Shown one piece after another: positions 1 to 7,944 of a DNA stretch of 41,639 nt; the first letter of the stretch is position 1, and each line of letters starts with the position of its first letter. Made by a program: the position numbers and the translations under genes. Origin of the DNA: DASZQY01 sp036511595 (GTDB taxonomy: Bacteria; Pseudomonadota; Alphaproteobacteria; Rhizobiales; Kaistiaceae); assembly GCA_036511595.1 (NCBI GenBank), contig DATCBY010000033.1, forward strand, positions 1-41,639, read 5' to 3'. A model generated the notes under the pieces. The model searched no databases. It had not been told where the DNA came from and saw only the letters and a program-made list of their open reading frames with translations.

Positions 1-149
1 GCGGACGCCACATCCCCGCTCCACCTACTGGTCGCCACCGGTTGGCGCCCCTTCGACGAGCGAGAATGTCAGCATCGTCTCATGGGTTCGCAGAGCGGGA
101 ATAGATTATTTTCGTGGGGGAATTCGCGAAGCCCGATCGGCGGACGCGA

Positions 150-169
150 GGCCCTCCATTCGGAGGGCC
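150..169. terminator. Hairpin downstream of the SnoaL-like gene
   Basis: A perfect inverted repeat, GGCCCTCC, loop ATTC, GGAGGGCC, lies 13 bases past the stop codon of the minus-strand SnoaL-like gene. It has the position and stability of an intrinsic terminator stem but no clear T-run on either strand, so it may act as a 3'-end stabiliser or a weak terminator. The rest of 1-181 holds nothing I can identify. Confidence 0.45.
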
Positions 170-181
170 CCACGGTAGTTT

Positions 182-595
182 TCAGCGGACGGCCTTGTAG
201 AACGCGGCGCTGTCGTTGAGTTCGCGCCAGGCGACGACCTTGCCGCCCTTGAAGGTGAAGATATGCGCAAAGTCGCTGTCGACCGGCTTGCCGGTCTTCT
301 TCTGCGTCATGGTGTAGTGGCCGGTGACGACGACCTTGTCGCCGTTGGCGAAGAAGTCGCGCGGCTCGAACAGCGAGAACTGGTTATTCTCGGCCACGTC
401 CTTGAAGAAGCTCTTCACGCCCTCAAGCCCGTTGCGCGAACCGAAGGCCGCAAAGTCTTCGCGCGTGCCGCCCGAATGCCACTGGATGGCCGGCGCGCAG
501 TTATCGAGGATCGTCTGTACGTCCCCTTTGCCGAAGGCGTCGTAGACGGCGCGGACCTGCCCGAGGTTGGTGGCCTGCATGTCCTGAACGTTCAT
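182..595 (-). CDS. SnoaL-like / NTF2-fold family protein
   Basis: A 137-residue cytosolic protein with the small cone-shaped alpha+beta barrel of the SnoaL-like/NTF2 superfamily. Visible features are an N-terminal helix (VRAVYDAFGKGDVQTILD), a central segment ending in FFKDVAENNQF, and the strands GDKVVVTGHYTMTQKKTGK and FAHIFTFKGGKVVAWRELND, typical of stand-alone family members that are annotated as ketosteroid isomerase-related. I chose the ATG at 595 because GGGAGAAG sits just upstream; an in-frame ATG at 646 would add 17 unconserved-looking residues. The substrate cannot be inferred, and many such proteins have no known reaction. It is the last gene of a minus-strand run and is followed by a hairpin. 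Confidence 0.75.
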   Translation of the reverse strand: MNVQDMQATNLGQVRAVYDAFGKGDVQTILDNCAPAIQWHSGGTREDFAAFGSRNGLEGVKSFFKDVAENNQFSLFEPRDFFANGDKVVVTGHYTMTQKKTGKPVDSDFAHIFTFKGGKVVAWRELNDSAAFYKAVR

Positions 596-670
596 GTTTC
601 TTCTCCCGTGTTGGGTTAACGACCTGGAGAAGCTAGCGACGGACACGGCGGACCTCGTGAGGAGGATTCC

Positions 671-2227
671 CTAATTCTGGCCGGGGCGGAGGAGGCCGTG
701 CTCCATGGCGAAGAGCGTCGCGCCACCGCGGGTTTTCAGGCCGAGCTTGCCGTAGATCGACTGGATGTGGTTGTCGACGGTCTTGGGCGACAGGCCCAGC
801 GAGACGCCGATTTCCTTGGTGGTGGCGCCGCGCGCCACATGTTGCAGCACGTCGACCTCGCGCGCCGTGAGGCCGGCGACAAACGGCACCTTCTTGCCGC
901 GCTTTCCCTGCCCCGCCGCCTCGAGCACCGCCGCCACCGCCTCGCCGTCCAGCGTCCCGCGCTTCACCTCCTCGCGCAGCCGCGCGCCCGCCTGCGCCGG
1001 CGTCAGCGTCACCCGGAAAGGCCGATCCTCGACCAGGTTCTGATACGCCTCCGCGACGGCGAGCAGGCGGCCTTTGGCGGGAAGGTCGCTCGCCCGCACG
1101 CCGCGATGGAACCCGCTGCCGTCCAGCCGCTCGTGATGCTCGGCGATGATCGACCCCACGGCCGCAAGACCGGGAGCGCGCGGCACCATGCGGCCGGCGA
1201 AGTAGGGATGCAGCCGGCTCCGTTCCGACCCCTCGGCGGTATCGAAACGCGCCGTGCCGCCGATGGCGATATAGCCGATGTCATGCCAGAGGGCGGCGCG
1301 GCGCATTTCGGCCCGCGCCGCGTCGGACATTCGGGCCGCCCTCGCCGCATCGTCCACCAGCGCGGCAACGGCCCGCGAATGGCCGGCAATGAGCGGCGAC
1401 TTGAGATCGACGAAGTCGGCGATTACATCGCAGACGGCATCAATCTGCTCTTCCGACAGAACGGCGTCCTCGGCGGTATCGAACGCCATCGCAGCCGACC
1501 ATGCCGCCTCATCGGTGACCGGGGCGAGCAGGCGCTGCATGACAGGCAGGAAGGCGGCGACGACTGCCGGATCGTAGGGGCCGCCGCTACGCCCCGCGAT
1601 GACCGGCCCGACGCGCTCGATCGGCATGATGTCGAGAAGGGCCAGCGCATCCTGGACTACGAGGACGATTCGAACCGCCGGCGCGATCGCCTCGCCAACC
1701 ACGTGGTTCGGAAAACCGTGCCCGTCCCATCGCTCGTAGAGCTGGCGGAGGTTGTTCTGGACGTTTTCCGGCAGTCCAAGCCGCGCGCCGATGCGCGCCG
1801 CGACCTCGCAGTGCGCGCTGAAGACCGCGACCGTCTGGCCGACGACGTTCATGAAATTTTCGTCGCCGTGCTGCAGCGGCGGATGGTCGGTGCGCGCCGG
1901 ACCGACGTGGCTCATCAGCACGCGCACGAACTCCGGGCCGTCGGCTGGATCGATCGTGGAGAAATTCTTGCGGATGGCGATCTTGTCGCCGAACAATGCG
2001 TTGAGCTTGTCGGTTTCCGCCGTGCAGCCGCAGTAGCGCAGCAGGCCATGATAGTAGGCTTCGGTGGCGATCTGTTCGCCGAGGCGCATCGCGCGCGCCA
2101 GCCCCACGCTGGCAACCGCGGAGCGCAAGCCGTAGCCGAGCGGCTGGCCGATGGCGAAATCCGTCGCCAGCGACAGCACGCCGATCACTTCGTTCCGACG
2201 AACTGGCAGCGTATCAGCGGTGCCCAT
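671..2227 (-). CDS. Tandem HD-GYP-type phosphohydrolase with C-terminal LuxR HTH domain
   Basis: A 518-residue protein with two HD-GYP-like halves and a DNA-binding tail. The second half keeps the metal-binding signature: His283, WHDIGY (His315-Asp316) and HHERLDGSGF (364-373). The GYP triplet is replaced by GFH. The first half is degenerate but retains WDGHGFP at 167-173. Residues about 450-512 form a LuxR/GerE helix-turn-helix (LTAREVDVLQHVARG, then KEIGVSLGLSPKTVDNHIQSIYGKLG). HD-GYP proteins hydrolyse cyclic di-GMP or related signals, and LuxR tails bind promoters, so this could be a one-component regulator. There is no receiver or membrane segment. The start is taken as the ATG at 2227. 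It lies 63 bases downstream of pntB on the same strand; whether the two are co-transcribed is unknown. Confidence 0.8.
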   Translation of the reverse strand: MGTADTLPVRRNEVIGVLSLATDFAIGQPLGYGLRSAVASVGLARAMRLGEQIATEAYYHGLLRYCGCTAETDKLNALFGDKIAIRKNFSTIDPADGPEFVRVLMSHVGPARTDHPPLQHGDENFMNVVGQTVAVFSAHCEVAARIGARLGLPENVQNNLRQLYERWDGHGFPNHVVGEAIAPAVRIVLVVQDALALLDIMPIERVGPVIAGRSGGPYDPAVVAAFLPVMQRLLAPVTDEAAWSAAMAFDTAEDAVLSEEQIDAVCDVIADFVDLKSPLIAGHSRAVAALVDDAARAARMSDAARAEMRRAALWHDIGYIAIGGTARFDTAEGSERSRLHPYFAGRMVPRAPGLAAVGSIIAEHHERLDGSGFHRGVRASDLPAKGRLLAVAEAYQNLVEDRPFRVTLTPAQAGARLREEVKRGTLDGEAVAAVLEAAGQGKRGKKVPFVAGLTAREVDVLQHVARGATTKEIGVSLGLSPKTVDNHIQSIYGKLGLKTRGGATLFAMEHGLLRPGQN

Positions 2228-2290
2228 GCCCTTCCCACCTCGCGATGGCCCGAAAGCGCAATAGCACGCAAAGGTTGGGGGCGTGAACCC

Positions 2291-3688
2291 TCAGAGCGCC
2301 TTGACGATGCCCTCGGTCATCTTCTTGGCGTCGCCAAGCAGCATCATGGTGTTGTCGCGATAGAAGAGCGGGTTGTCGATGCCGGCATAGCCGGAGGCCA
2401 GCGAGCGCTTGACGAACATCACGGTGCCCGCCTTCCACACCTGCAGCACCGGCATGCCATAGATCGGCGAGGTCTTGTCGTCCTCCGCCGCCGGGTTGGT
2501 GACGTCGTTGGCCCCGATGACGTAGGCAACGTCGGCCTGTGCAAACTCCGAGTTGATGTCGTCGAGCTCGAAGACCTCGTCGTAGGGGACGTTGGCTTCG
2601 GCCAGCAGTACGTTCATGTGGCCGGGCATGCGGCCCGCCACCGGATGGATGGCGTACTTCACCTCGACGCCAGCGGCCTTCAGCTTGTCGGCCATTTCGC
2701 GCAAGGCATGCTGCGCCTGCGCCACCGCCATGCCGTAGCCAGGCACGATGATCACCTTGGAGGCGTTCTTCATGATGAAGGCGGCGTCCTCGGCCGAGCC
2801 GAGCTTGACCGGCTTCTGCTCTCCGGCATCGCCGGCCGCCGCCGTCTCGCCGCCGAAGCCGCCGAGGATGACCGAGATGAACGAGCGGTTCATCCCCTTG
2901 CACATGATGTAGGAGAGGATGGCGCCCGACGAGCCGACCAGCGCGCCGGTGATGATGAGCGCGGTGTTGCCGAGCGTGAAGCCGATGCCCGCCGCCGCCC
3001 AGCCCGAGTACGAGTTGAGCATCGAGATGACCACCGGCATGTCGGCGCCGCCGATCGGCACGATGAGCAGCACGCCCAGCACCAGCGCGACGATGACGAT
3101 CAGCCAGAAGACGACGGCCGCCTCGCTGAAGAAGAAGATGACGATGAGCAGGACCAGCGCGACGCCGAGCCCGATATTGATGAGGTGGCGATTGGGCAGC
3201 AGGATCGGCTTGCCCGACATGCGTCCGTCGAGCTTGAGGAAGGCGATGATCGAGCCGGTGAAGGTGAGCGCGCCGATGGCGACGCCGATCGACATCTCGA
3301 TCAGGCTCTGCCCCTCGATGCCGCCGGTGATCTTCTCGATGCCGAAGGCTTCCGGCGCATAGAGCGCGGCGGCCGCGACCAGCACGGCGGCAAGTCCGAC
3401 CAGCGAGTGAAACGCGGCGACGAGCTGCGGCATCGCCGTCATCGGGATCGAGCGGGCGATGAAGGCACCGATGCCGCCGCCAATGGCGATGGCGAGCACG
3501 ATAAGCCCGAAGCTCGCCCAGTTCGGGCCGGCGACCGCAAGCGTGGTGAGGACGGCGATGGCCATGCCCGCCATGCCGAGGTAATTGCCCTGGCGAGACG
3601 TTTCCGGATTGGAAAGGCCGCGCAGCGCCTGGATGAAAAGGACGCCGGCGACGAGGTAGAGGATCGCGGCGATGTTGAGGTTGATCAT
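2291..3688 (-). CDS. pntB: NAD(P) transhydrogenase subunit beta
   Basis: PntB of the proton-translocating transhydrogenase, an inner-membrane enzyme that uses the proton gradient to drive hydride transfer from NADH to NADP+. The 465-residue product has the usual family length. The N-terminal two-thirds is a series of hydrophobic helices (starting INLNIAAILYLVAGVLFIQ), and the C-terminal cytosolic domain III binds NADP(H), with the motif IIVPGYGMAVAQAQH and the stretch EVFELDDINSEFAQADVAYVIGANDVTNPAA. The start at 3688 (MINLN) is chosen because it matches PntB N-termini and sits 5 bases after the pntAB stop; an upstream in-frame ATG would lie inside pntAB. It is the last gene of the pntAA-pntAB-pntB operon. 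Confidence 0.97.
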   Translation of the reverse strand: MINLNIAAILYLVAGVLFIQALRGLSNPETSRQGNYLGMAGMAIAVLTTLAVAGPNWASFGLIVLAIAIGGGIGAFIARSIPMTAMPQLVAAFHSLVGLAAVLVAAAALYAPEAFGIEKITGGIEGQSLIEMSIGVAIGALTFTGSIIAFLKLDGRMSGKPILLPNRHLINIGLGVALVLLIVIFFFSEAAVVFWLIVIVALVLGVLLIVPIGGADMPVVISMLNSYSGWAAAGIGFTLGNTALIITGALVGSSGAILSYIMCKGMNRSFISVILGGFGGETAAAGDAGEQKPVKLGSAEDAAFIMKNASKVIIVPGYGMAVAQAQHALREMADKLKAAGVEVKYAIHPVAGRMPGHMNVLLAEANVPYDEVFELDDINSEFAQADVAYVIGANDVTNPAAEDDKTSPIYGMPVLQVWKAGTVMFVKRSLASGYAGIDNPLFYRDNTMMLLGDAKKMTEGIVKAL

Positions 3689-3693
3689 CGCGG

Positions 3694-4194
3694 TCAGCCT
3701 GCCTTCTTCGCGGGCGCCGGAGTCTTCTTGCGGTACATCGCCAGCATGCGCTGGGAAACGAGGAAGCCGCCGAAGATATTCACCGAGGCAAGGATGAGCG
3801 CGATGAATCCGAAGCCTCGCGCCCACCAGTGCCCGCTGTTCCCGTCAATGAGCTGCACCGAGACGGCAAGCAGCGCACCGACGATGATGACCGACGAGAT
3901 GGCGTTGGTGACCGACATCAGCGGCGTGTGCAGCGCCGGCGTCACCGACCAGACGACGTAGTAGCCGACGAAGATGGCGAGCACGAAGATCGACAGGCGG
4001 AACACAAACGGGTCGATGGCGCCGCCGGTGGCGACATGGACGGCAGCGCCCGCCGCATCGGCAACCTGGTCGGCATAATTCTGGGCCTGCACTGCGGCGG
4101 CTGTGGCGGCGGTCGCCGCGTCATGCGCCATCTGCGCCGACTGGCGCGCGCCGTCGAGGGCCGCGGCGGCCTGATCGGGGGTGAGTTCGCTCAT
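3694..4194 (-). CDS. pntAB: NAD(P) transhydrogenase alpha subunit, membrane part (PntAB)
   Basis: The small membrane half of the alpha subunit (domain II), split from PntAA as in Rhodospirillum rubrum and most alphaproteobacteria. The 166-residue product has an Ala/Gln-rich N-terminal region of about 60 residues (AAALDGARQSAQMAHDAATAATAAAVQAQ) that is probably helical and longer than the minimal subunit, then hydrophobic segments: FRLSIFVLAIFVGYYVVW, NAISSVIIVGALLAVSVQL and FGFIALILASVNIFGGFLVS. It contributes helices to the proton channel with PntB. Its ATG overlaps the pntAA stop codon by four bases (ATGA, 4191-4194), which indicates translational coupling. Confidence 0.95.
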   Translation of the reverse strand: MSELTPDQAAAALDGARQSAQMAHDAATAATAAAVQAQNYADQVADAAGAAVHVATGGAIDPFVFRLSIFVLAIFVGYYVVWSVTPALHTPLMSVTNAISSVIIVGALLAVSVQLIDGNSGHWWARGFGFIALILASVNIFGGFLVSQRMLAMYRKKTPAPAKKAG

Positions 4195-5330
4195 GCGCTC
4201 TTTCCTTCGCCGGCGAACGCCGGATGGACGACCTTGCCGTCGCGGGTGAGATCGGTCGCCTTGACCAGTTCGTCGTCCCAGTTGACCGCGATCTTCTTGC
4301 CCGCCTTGTCGATCAGCGTCTCGACGAATGCATAGAGGTTGCGCGCGTAAAGCGCCGAAGCGCTCGCCGCGACACGGCCGGGCACATTGAGATAGCCGAT
4401 GATCTTGACGCCGTTTACCTCGGCGACCTCGCCGGGCCTGGCGCCCTCGACGTTGCCGCCGCGCTCGACCGCCAGATCGACCAGCACCGAGCCCGGACGC
4501 ATGGAGGCGACCATCGCCGCCGTCACCAGGCGTGGCGCCGGCCGGCCGGGAATGAGCGCCGTGGTGATGACGATGTCCTGCTTCTTGATGTGCTCGGCGG
4601 TGAGCGCCGCCTGCTTGGCCTGGTATTCCGCCGACATCGGCTTGGCGTAACCGGCGGCGGTCTGGGCGTTCTTGAATTCCTCGTCCTCGACCGCGAGGAA
4701 CTTGGCGCCGAGCGACTCGACCTGTTCCTTGGTGGCCGGACGTACGTCGGTCGCGGTGACGACGGCGCCGAGGCGGCGCGCGGTCGCGATCGCCTGCAGG
4801 CCGGCAACACCGACGCCCATGATGAAGACCCGCGCCGCCGGAACCGTGCCGGCGGCGGTCATCATCATCGGCAGCGCGCGCCCATACTGCGCGGCGGCGT
4901 CGATGACCGCCTGGTAGCCGGCGAGGTTCGCCTGCGACGACAGCACGTCCATCGACTGCGCCCGGCTGATGCGCGGCATCAGCTCCATCGCGAACGCGGC
5001 GACGTTGGCGGCTGCCATCGCCTTGATCTCCGTCTCGTGGCCATAGGGATCCATGGTGGCGACGACGATGGCGCCGGGCTTGTAGGCCTTGAGTTCGGCC
5101 TCGCTCGGACGACGCACCTTGAGGACGATGTCGGCGTCGAGCACCGTCGCGGCCGCGTCGGCGCCGATCATGGCACCAGCCGCCTGATAGTCAGCGTCGG
5201 TGATGCGCGACGCGGTCCCCGCCCCGGCCTGCACCGCGAACGTAGCGCCCACCGCGATGAATTTCTTGACCGTCTCCGGTGTCGCCGCGACCCGCGTCTC
5301 GTTGGTTTCCGCCGGCACAGCGATCTTCAT
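4191..5330 (-). CDS. pntAA: NAD(P) transhydrogenase alpha subunit, NAD-binding part (PntAA)
   Basis: The soluble domain I of transhydrogenase, which binds NAD(H) on the cytosolic face. The 379-residue product begins MKIAVPAETNETRVAATPETV, the hallmark N-terminus shared with alanine dehydrogenase. It has the conserved RAQSMDVLSSQANLAGYQAV region and the dinucleotide-binding fold VFIMGVGVAGLQAIATARRLGAVVTATDVR. The start at 5330 is supported by family alignment and a purine-rich upstream stretch (AGGGACG); an ATG eight codons earlier is less likely. It is the first of three coupled pnt genes and lies 49 bases after the aa3 subunit IV-like gene. The enzyme supplies NADPH for biosynthesis, including the glutamate synthase encoded elsewhere in the window. 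Confidence 0.96.
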   Translation of the reverse strand: MKIAVPAETNETRVAATPETVKKFIAVGATFAVQAGAGTASRITDADYQAAGAMIGADAAATVLDADIVLKVRRPSEAELKAYKPGAIVVATMDPYGHETEIKAMAAANVAAFAMELMPRISRAQSMDVLSSQANLAGYQAVIDAAAQYGRALPMMMTAAGTVPAARVFIMGVGVAGLQAIATARRLGAVVTATDVRPATKEQVESLGAKFLAVEDEEFKNAQTAAGYAKPMSAEYQAKQAALTAEHIKKQDIVITTALIPGRPAPRLVTAAMVASMRPGSVLVDLAVERGGNVEGARPGEVAEVNGVKIIGYLNVPGRVAASASALYARNLYAFVETLIDKAGKKIAVNWDDELVKATDLTRDGKVVHPAFAGEGKSA

Positions 5331-5379
5331 GGAGCGTCCCTGGTGTGGAAGCAAAGCGGCGGCAGCGCCGCCGGCGCGA

Positions 5380-5535
5380 TCAGAGCAGAAAGAATGCCAT
5401 CAGGATGAGCAGGATGACGATGCCGGTGGCGACGTATTTCACCAGCTTGAGAAAGCCGTGGTAGGTCTCCAAGTGGTCGGCGACATCGACGACGCCACCC
5501 ATCTCGACGGCGCCCTCGGCGGCATGATCGGCCAT
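5380..5535 (-). CDS. aa3-type cytochrome c oxidase subunit IV-like small membrane protein
   Basis: A 51-residue single-span membrane protein. A charged N-terminus (MADHAAEGAVEMGGVVDVADHLETYHGFLKL) is followed by one hydrophobic helix (YVATGIVILLILMAFFLL). Length and pattern fit the bacterial aa3-type cytochrome c oxidase subunit IV family (COX4_pro_2), whose members have an amphipathic lead and a single C-terminal helix. A strong ribosome binding site (GGAAGGAAG) precedes the ATG at 5535. No other cytochrome oxidase gene is nearby. Its position 49 bases upstream of pntAA on the same strand suggests co-transcription with transhydrogenase, an arrangement I recall from other Rhizobiales. The family call is fairly safe; its true partner complex is not shown by the sequence. 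Confidence 0.82.
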   Translation of the reverse strand: MADHAAEGAVEMGGVVDVADHLETYHGFLKLVKYVATGIVILLILMAFFLL

Positions 5536-5654
5536 CGGCAGTGCTTCCTTCCTGAACCGGATTCGGCGAAAGTCGCGGGCTTTATAGCAAAAGACGTGCC
5601 CGCGGCAATCAGGGCGTGAGGTCGCGGGCGCTTCGGTGCGGCGAATGCACCCGC

Positions 5655-5822
5655 TTATCGGATTCCCGCGATCAGCGCCACGCCGCCAATGACGACCACC
5701 AGCAAGATGAGCAGGATCAGGATCATGAACATCAGCACTGCACCCAGCACCGCGCCGAGCGTATGCCAGAAGCCGATTTGGGCGATCAGCAGGATCAGGA
5801 GAACGAAGAAGGCAAGACGCAT
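5655..5822 (-). CDS. Small hydrophobic membrane protein, unknown function
   Basis: A 55-residue, almost wholly hydrophobic protein with two predicted membrane helices (MRLAFFVLLILLIAQIGFW, and MFMILILLILLVVVIGGVALIAGI) joined by a short glycine/alanine linker. A GGAG ribosome binding site lies upstream of the ATG at 5822. It sits between the oligopeptidase gene and the aa3 subunit IV-like gene on the same strand. I do not recognise a named family. Small two-helix proteins of this kind can be assembly or stability factors for larger membrane complexes, but that is only suggested by the neighbours. Confidence 0.6.
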   Translation of the reverse strand: MRLAFFVLLILLIAQIGFWHTLGAVLGAVLMFMILILLILLVVVIGGVALIAGIR

Positions 5823-5881
5823 CGGCGTCAGCTCCAAAGAGACAAACTGACCCCCGATGTAGGAACGCCACCTCGCGTTCG

Positions 5882-7726
5882 CTACGTCTCTTCCATCGCC
5901 TCCAGTTCGCTGATCAGCCGGTCGATGACGCCGAGGCCCTTGCTCCAGAAGTTGGGATCGGTGGCGTCGAGGCCGAAGGGCGCCAGCAGTTCCTTGTGAT
6001 GCTTGGTGCCGCCGGCCTTGAGCATCGCGAAGTATTTTTCCTGGAAGCCCGACGCCGCCTCTTCGTAGACGGCGTAGAGCGAATTCACCAGGCAATCGCC
6101 GAAGGCGTATGCATAGACGTAGAACGGCGAATGGATGAAGTGCGGGATGTAGGTCCAGAAAGTCTCGTAGCCGGGTTGGAGGACGATCGCCGGACCGAGG
6201 CTTTCCGCCTGCACGCTCATCCACAGCTCGCCGATGCGCTCGGCCGTCAGCTCGCCTTCGCGCCGCTCCAGATGGAGCTTCCGCTCGAACGAGTAGAACG
6301 CGATCTGGCGCACCACCGTGTTGATCATGTCTTCGACCTTGCCGGCGAGCATCGCCTTCCGCTTCTTCGGGGCGGTGGTCGACTTGAGAAGCGCGCGGAA
6401 GGTGAGCATCTCGCCGAAAACGCTGGCCGTCTCGGCGAGCGTCAGTGGGGTTTGCGCCATCAGCGCCCCCTGCGGCGCCGCCAGAACCTGATGGACGCCG
6501 TGACCGAGTTCGTGCGCCAGCGTCATCACGTCGCGCGACTTGCCCTGGTAATTGAGCAGCACGTACGGATGGGCAGACGGCACCGTCGGATGGGCGAACG
6601 CCCCCGGCGCCTTGCCCGGACGCACCGGCGCGTCGATCCAGCGGCCGTCGAAGAAGCGCCTGGCGATGGCGGCCATCTGCGGAGCAAACGCTCCGTAGGC
6701 GTCGAGCACCGTCGCCTCGGCTTCTGCAAACGGGATCGCCTCGTTGGCGACATCAGGCAGCGGCGCGTTGCGGTCCCAATGGTCGAGCGTCTGGCGCCCG
6801 AACCATTTGGCTTTCAGCTTGTAATACCGGTGCGACAGCCGCGGATAGGCGGCCTGGACCGCCGCGACCAGCGCATCGACCACCGCCGGCTCGACCCGGT
6901 TCGACAGGTGGCGCGCCGCCGCCACGTCCTTGAAACCGCGCCAGCGGTCGGAAATTTCCTTGTCCTTGGCGAGCGTATTGGTGATCTGCGTGAAGAGCCG
7001 CAGATTCGCCTTGAAGGTGACGGCCAGCGCTTCGGACGCTGCTTTCCGCCTGGAAGCATCCCGGTCCTGCATGAGGTTGAGCGTCGGCTCGATCGCCAGC
7101 GTCTCGCCGTCGACCGTAAAGCGCAGGCCCGACATCGTCTCGTCGAAGAGCCGGTTCCAGGAGCCGTAGCCGGTGACCGATTTCTCGTGGAAAAGCAGCT
7201 CGACCCTGTCCTCGAGCTGGTAGGGCTTCTCGGCGCGCACGTCCTCGATCCACGGCCGGTAGTGGCCGAGCGCCGGGTCGGCCATCGCCGCTTCGATGGC
7301 ATCGTCCGCGATGCGATTCAGCTCGAGCGGGAAGAACAGAAGGTGCGAGCTTGCCGCGGTTATCTTCTCCTGCACGTCGCCGTAGAACTTCGAGATCGCC
7401 TGGTCGCTGGTGTCGCCCGCGTGGACAAGACCGGCGAAGGAGACGATGCGGCCGAGCAGTTCCTCGAGGCTTTCGTAAGCGACGATCGCCTCCGCGAGAC
7501 GGGCGCCGGCATCCGCCCCGCCGGCGAACGCCACCAGCTTGCCCTTGAAGCGCGTCTCGAAATCGAGTGAGCGGCTGTCCGCCAGCGCCAGATCGCGTGT
7601 AAGCGCCGGGTCGTCGAGACCGCGATAGAGATCGTCGAGATTCCATTCCGGCATCGGGCCGAGTGCAGACTCGGCCGCGCCACCGGCAACGGCCTTCGGC
7701 GAATGGAAAAAGCGGCGCACTGACAT
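5882..7726 (-). CDS. pepF: M3 family oligoendopeptidase (PepF-type)
   Basis: A 614-residue zinc metallopeptidase of family M3, of the oligoendopeptidase F type, which degrades short peptides in the cytosol. The zinc-binding HELGH motif is at residues 405-409 (context MTLAHELGHGVHQ), and the third zinc ligand is likely the Glu in LAETASVFGEML about 25 residues later. Substrate-binding tyrosines are expected in FIHSPFYVYAYAFGDCLV. There is no signal peptide. The start at 7726 (MSVRRFFHSP) is preferred because the in-frame region upstream reads like non-coding DNA. It is divergent from the response regulator gene at 7945, so the 218-base gap holds promoters for both. Confidence 0.93.
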   Translation of the reverse strand: MSVRRFFHSPKAVAGGAAESALGPMPEWNLDDLYRGLDDPALTRDLALADSRSLDFETRFKGKLVAFAGGADAGARLAEAIVAYESLEELLGRIVSFAGLVHAGDTSDQAISKFYGDVQEKITAASSHLLFFPLELNRIADDAIEAAMADPALGHYRPWIEDVRAEKPYQLEDRVELLFHEKSVTGYGSWNRLFDETMSGLRFTVDGETLAIEPTLNLMQDRDASRRKAASEALAVTFKANLRLFTQITNTLAKDKEISDRWRGFKDVAAARHLSNRVEPAVVDALVAAVQAAYPRLSHRYYKLKAKWFGRQTLDHWDRNAPLPDVANEAIPFAEAEATVLDAYGAFAPQMAAIARRFFDGRWIDAPVRPGKAPGAFAHPTVPSAHPYVLLNYQGKSRDVMTLAHELGHGVHQVLAAPQGALMAQTPLTLAETASVFGEMLTFRALLKSTTAPKKRKAMLAGKVEDMINTVVRQIAFYSFERKLHLERREGELTAERIGELWMSVQAESLGPAIVLQPGYETFWTYIPHFIHSPFYVYAYAFGDCLVNSLYAVYEEAASGFQEKYFAMLKAGGTKHHKELLAPFGLDATDPNFWSKGLGVIDRLISELEAMEET

Positions 7727-7880
7727 TGCGAGATATCCGGATGCTTGGGGCGGCGGACAGTTAATAGTTTCAGATAGGGCGCTGGCGCAACCCGCCGCAA
7801 GCCTTTCCGGTTGGCGCGCGCGGCAATCGTGCAACACCGCTTTACCATTCTGGAAATCAGCGCAAACAACGACCCTCGGG

Positions 7881-7895
7881 TTAAGCACCGCTTAA
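7881..7895 (+). promoter_or_regulatory. Perfect CtrA box (TTAA-N7-TTAA)
   Basis: TTAAGCACCGCTTAA matches the CtrA consensus TTAA-N7-TTAA exactly, followed by C as in the extended consensus. It is also the core of a palindrome (GTTAAG, five bases, CTTAAC; 7880-7896). It lies 50 bases upstream of the response regulator start at 7945 and about 155 bases upstream of the divergent pepF gene, a usual position for CtrA activation or repression. Confidence 0.6.
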
Positions 7896-7944
7896 CTCGC
7901 GGCCCCGATCATCCTGCCCAGATGTGCCGCTCCGGGACTCCCTG

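Noticed and set aside
1..181. A plus-strand frame open from the first base of the window.
   Set aside because: It has no conserved-looking sequence, runs through a hairpin into the SnoaL-like gene antisense, and is too short to judge.
698..3961. A very long open frame on the plus strand (over 1000 codons) opposite the HD-GYP and pnt genes.
   Set aside because: It is antisense to clearly conserved genes, rich in Arg/Asp/His as expected from GC-rich shadow frames, and has no domain or ribosome binding site.
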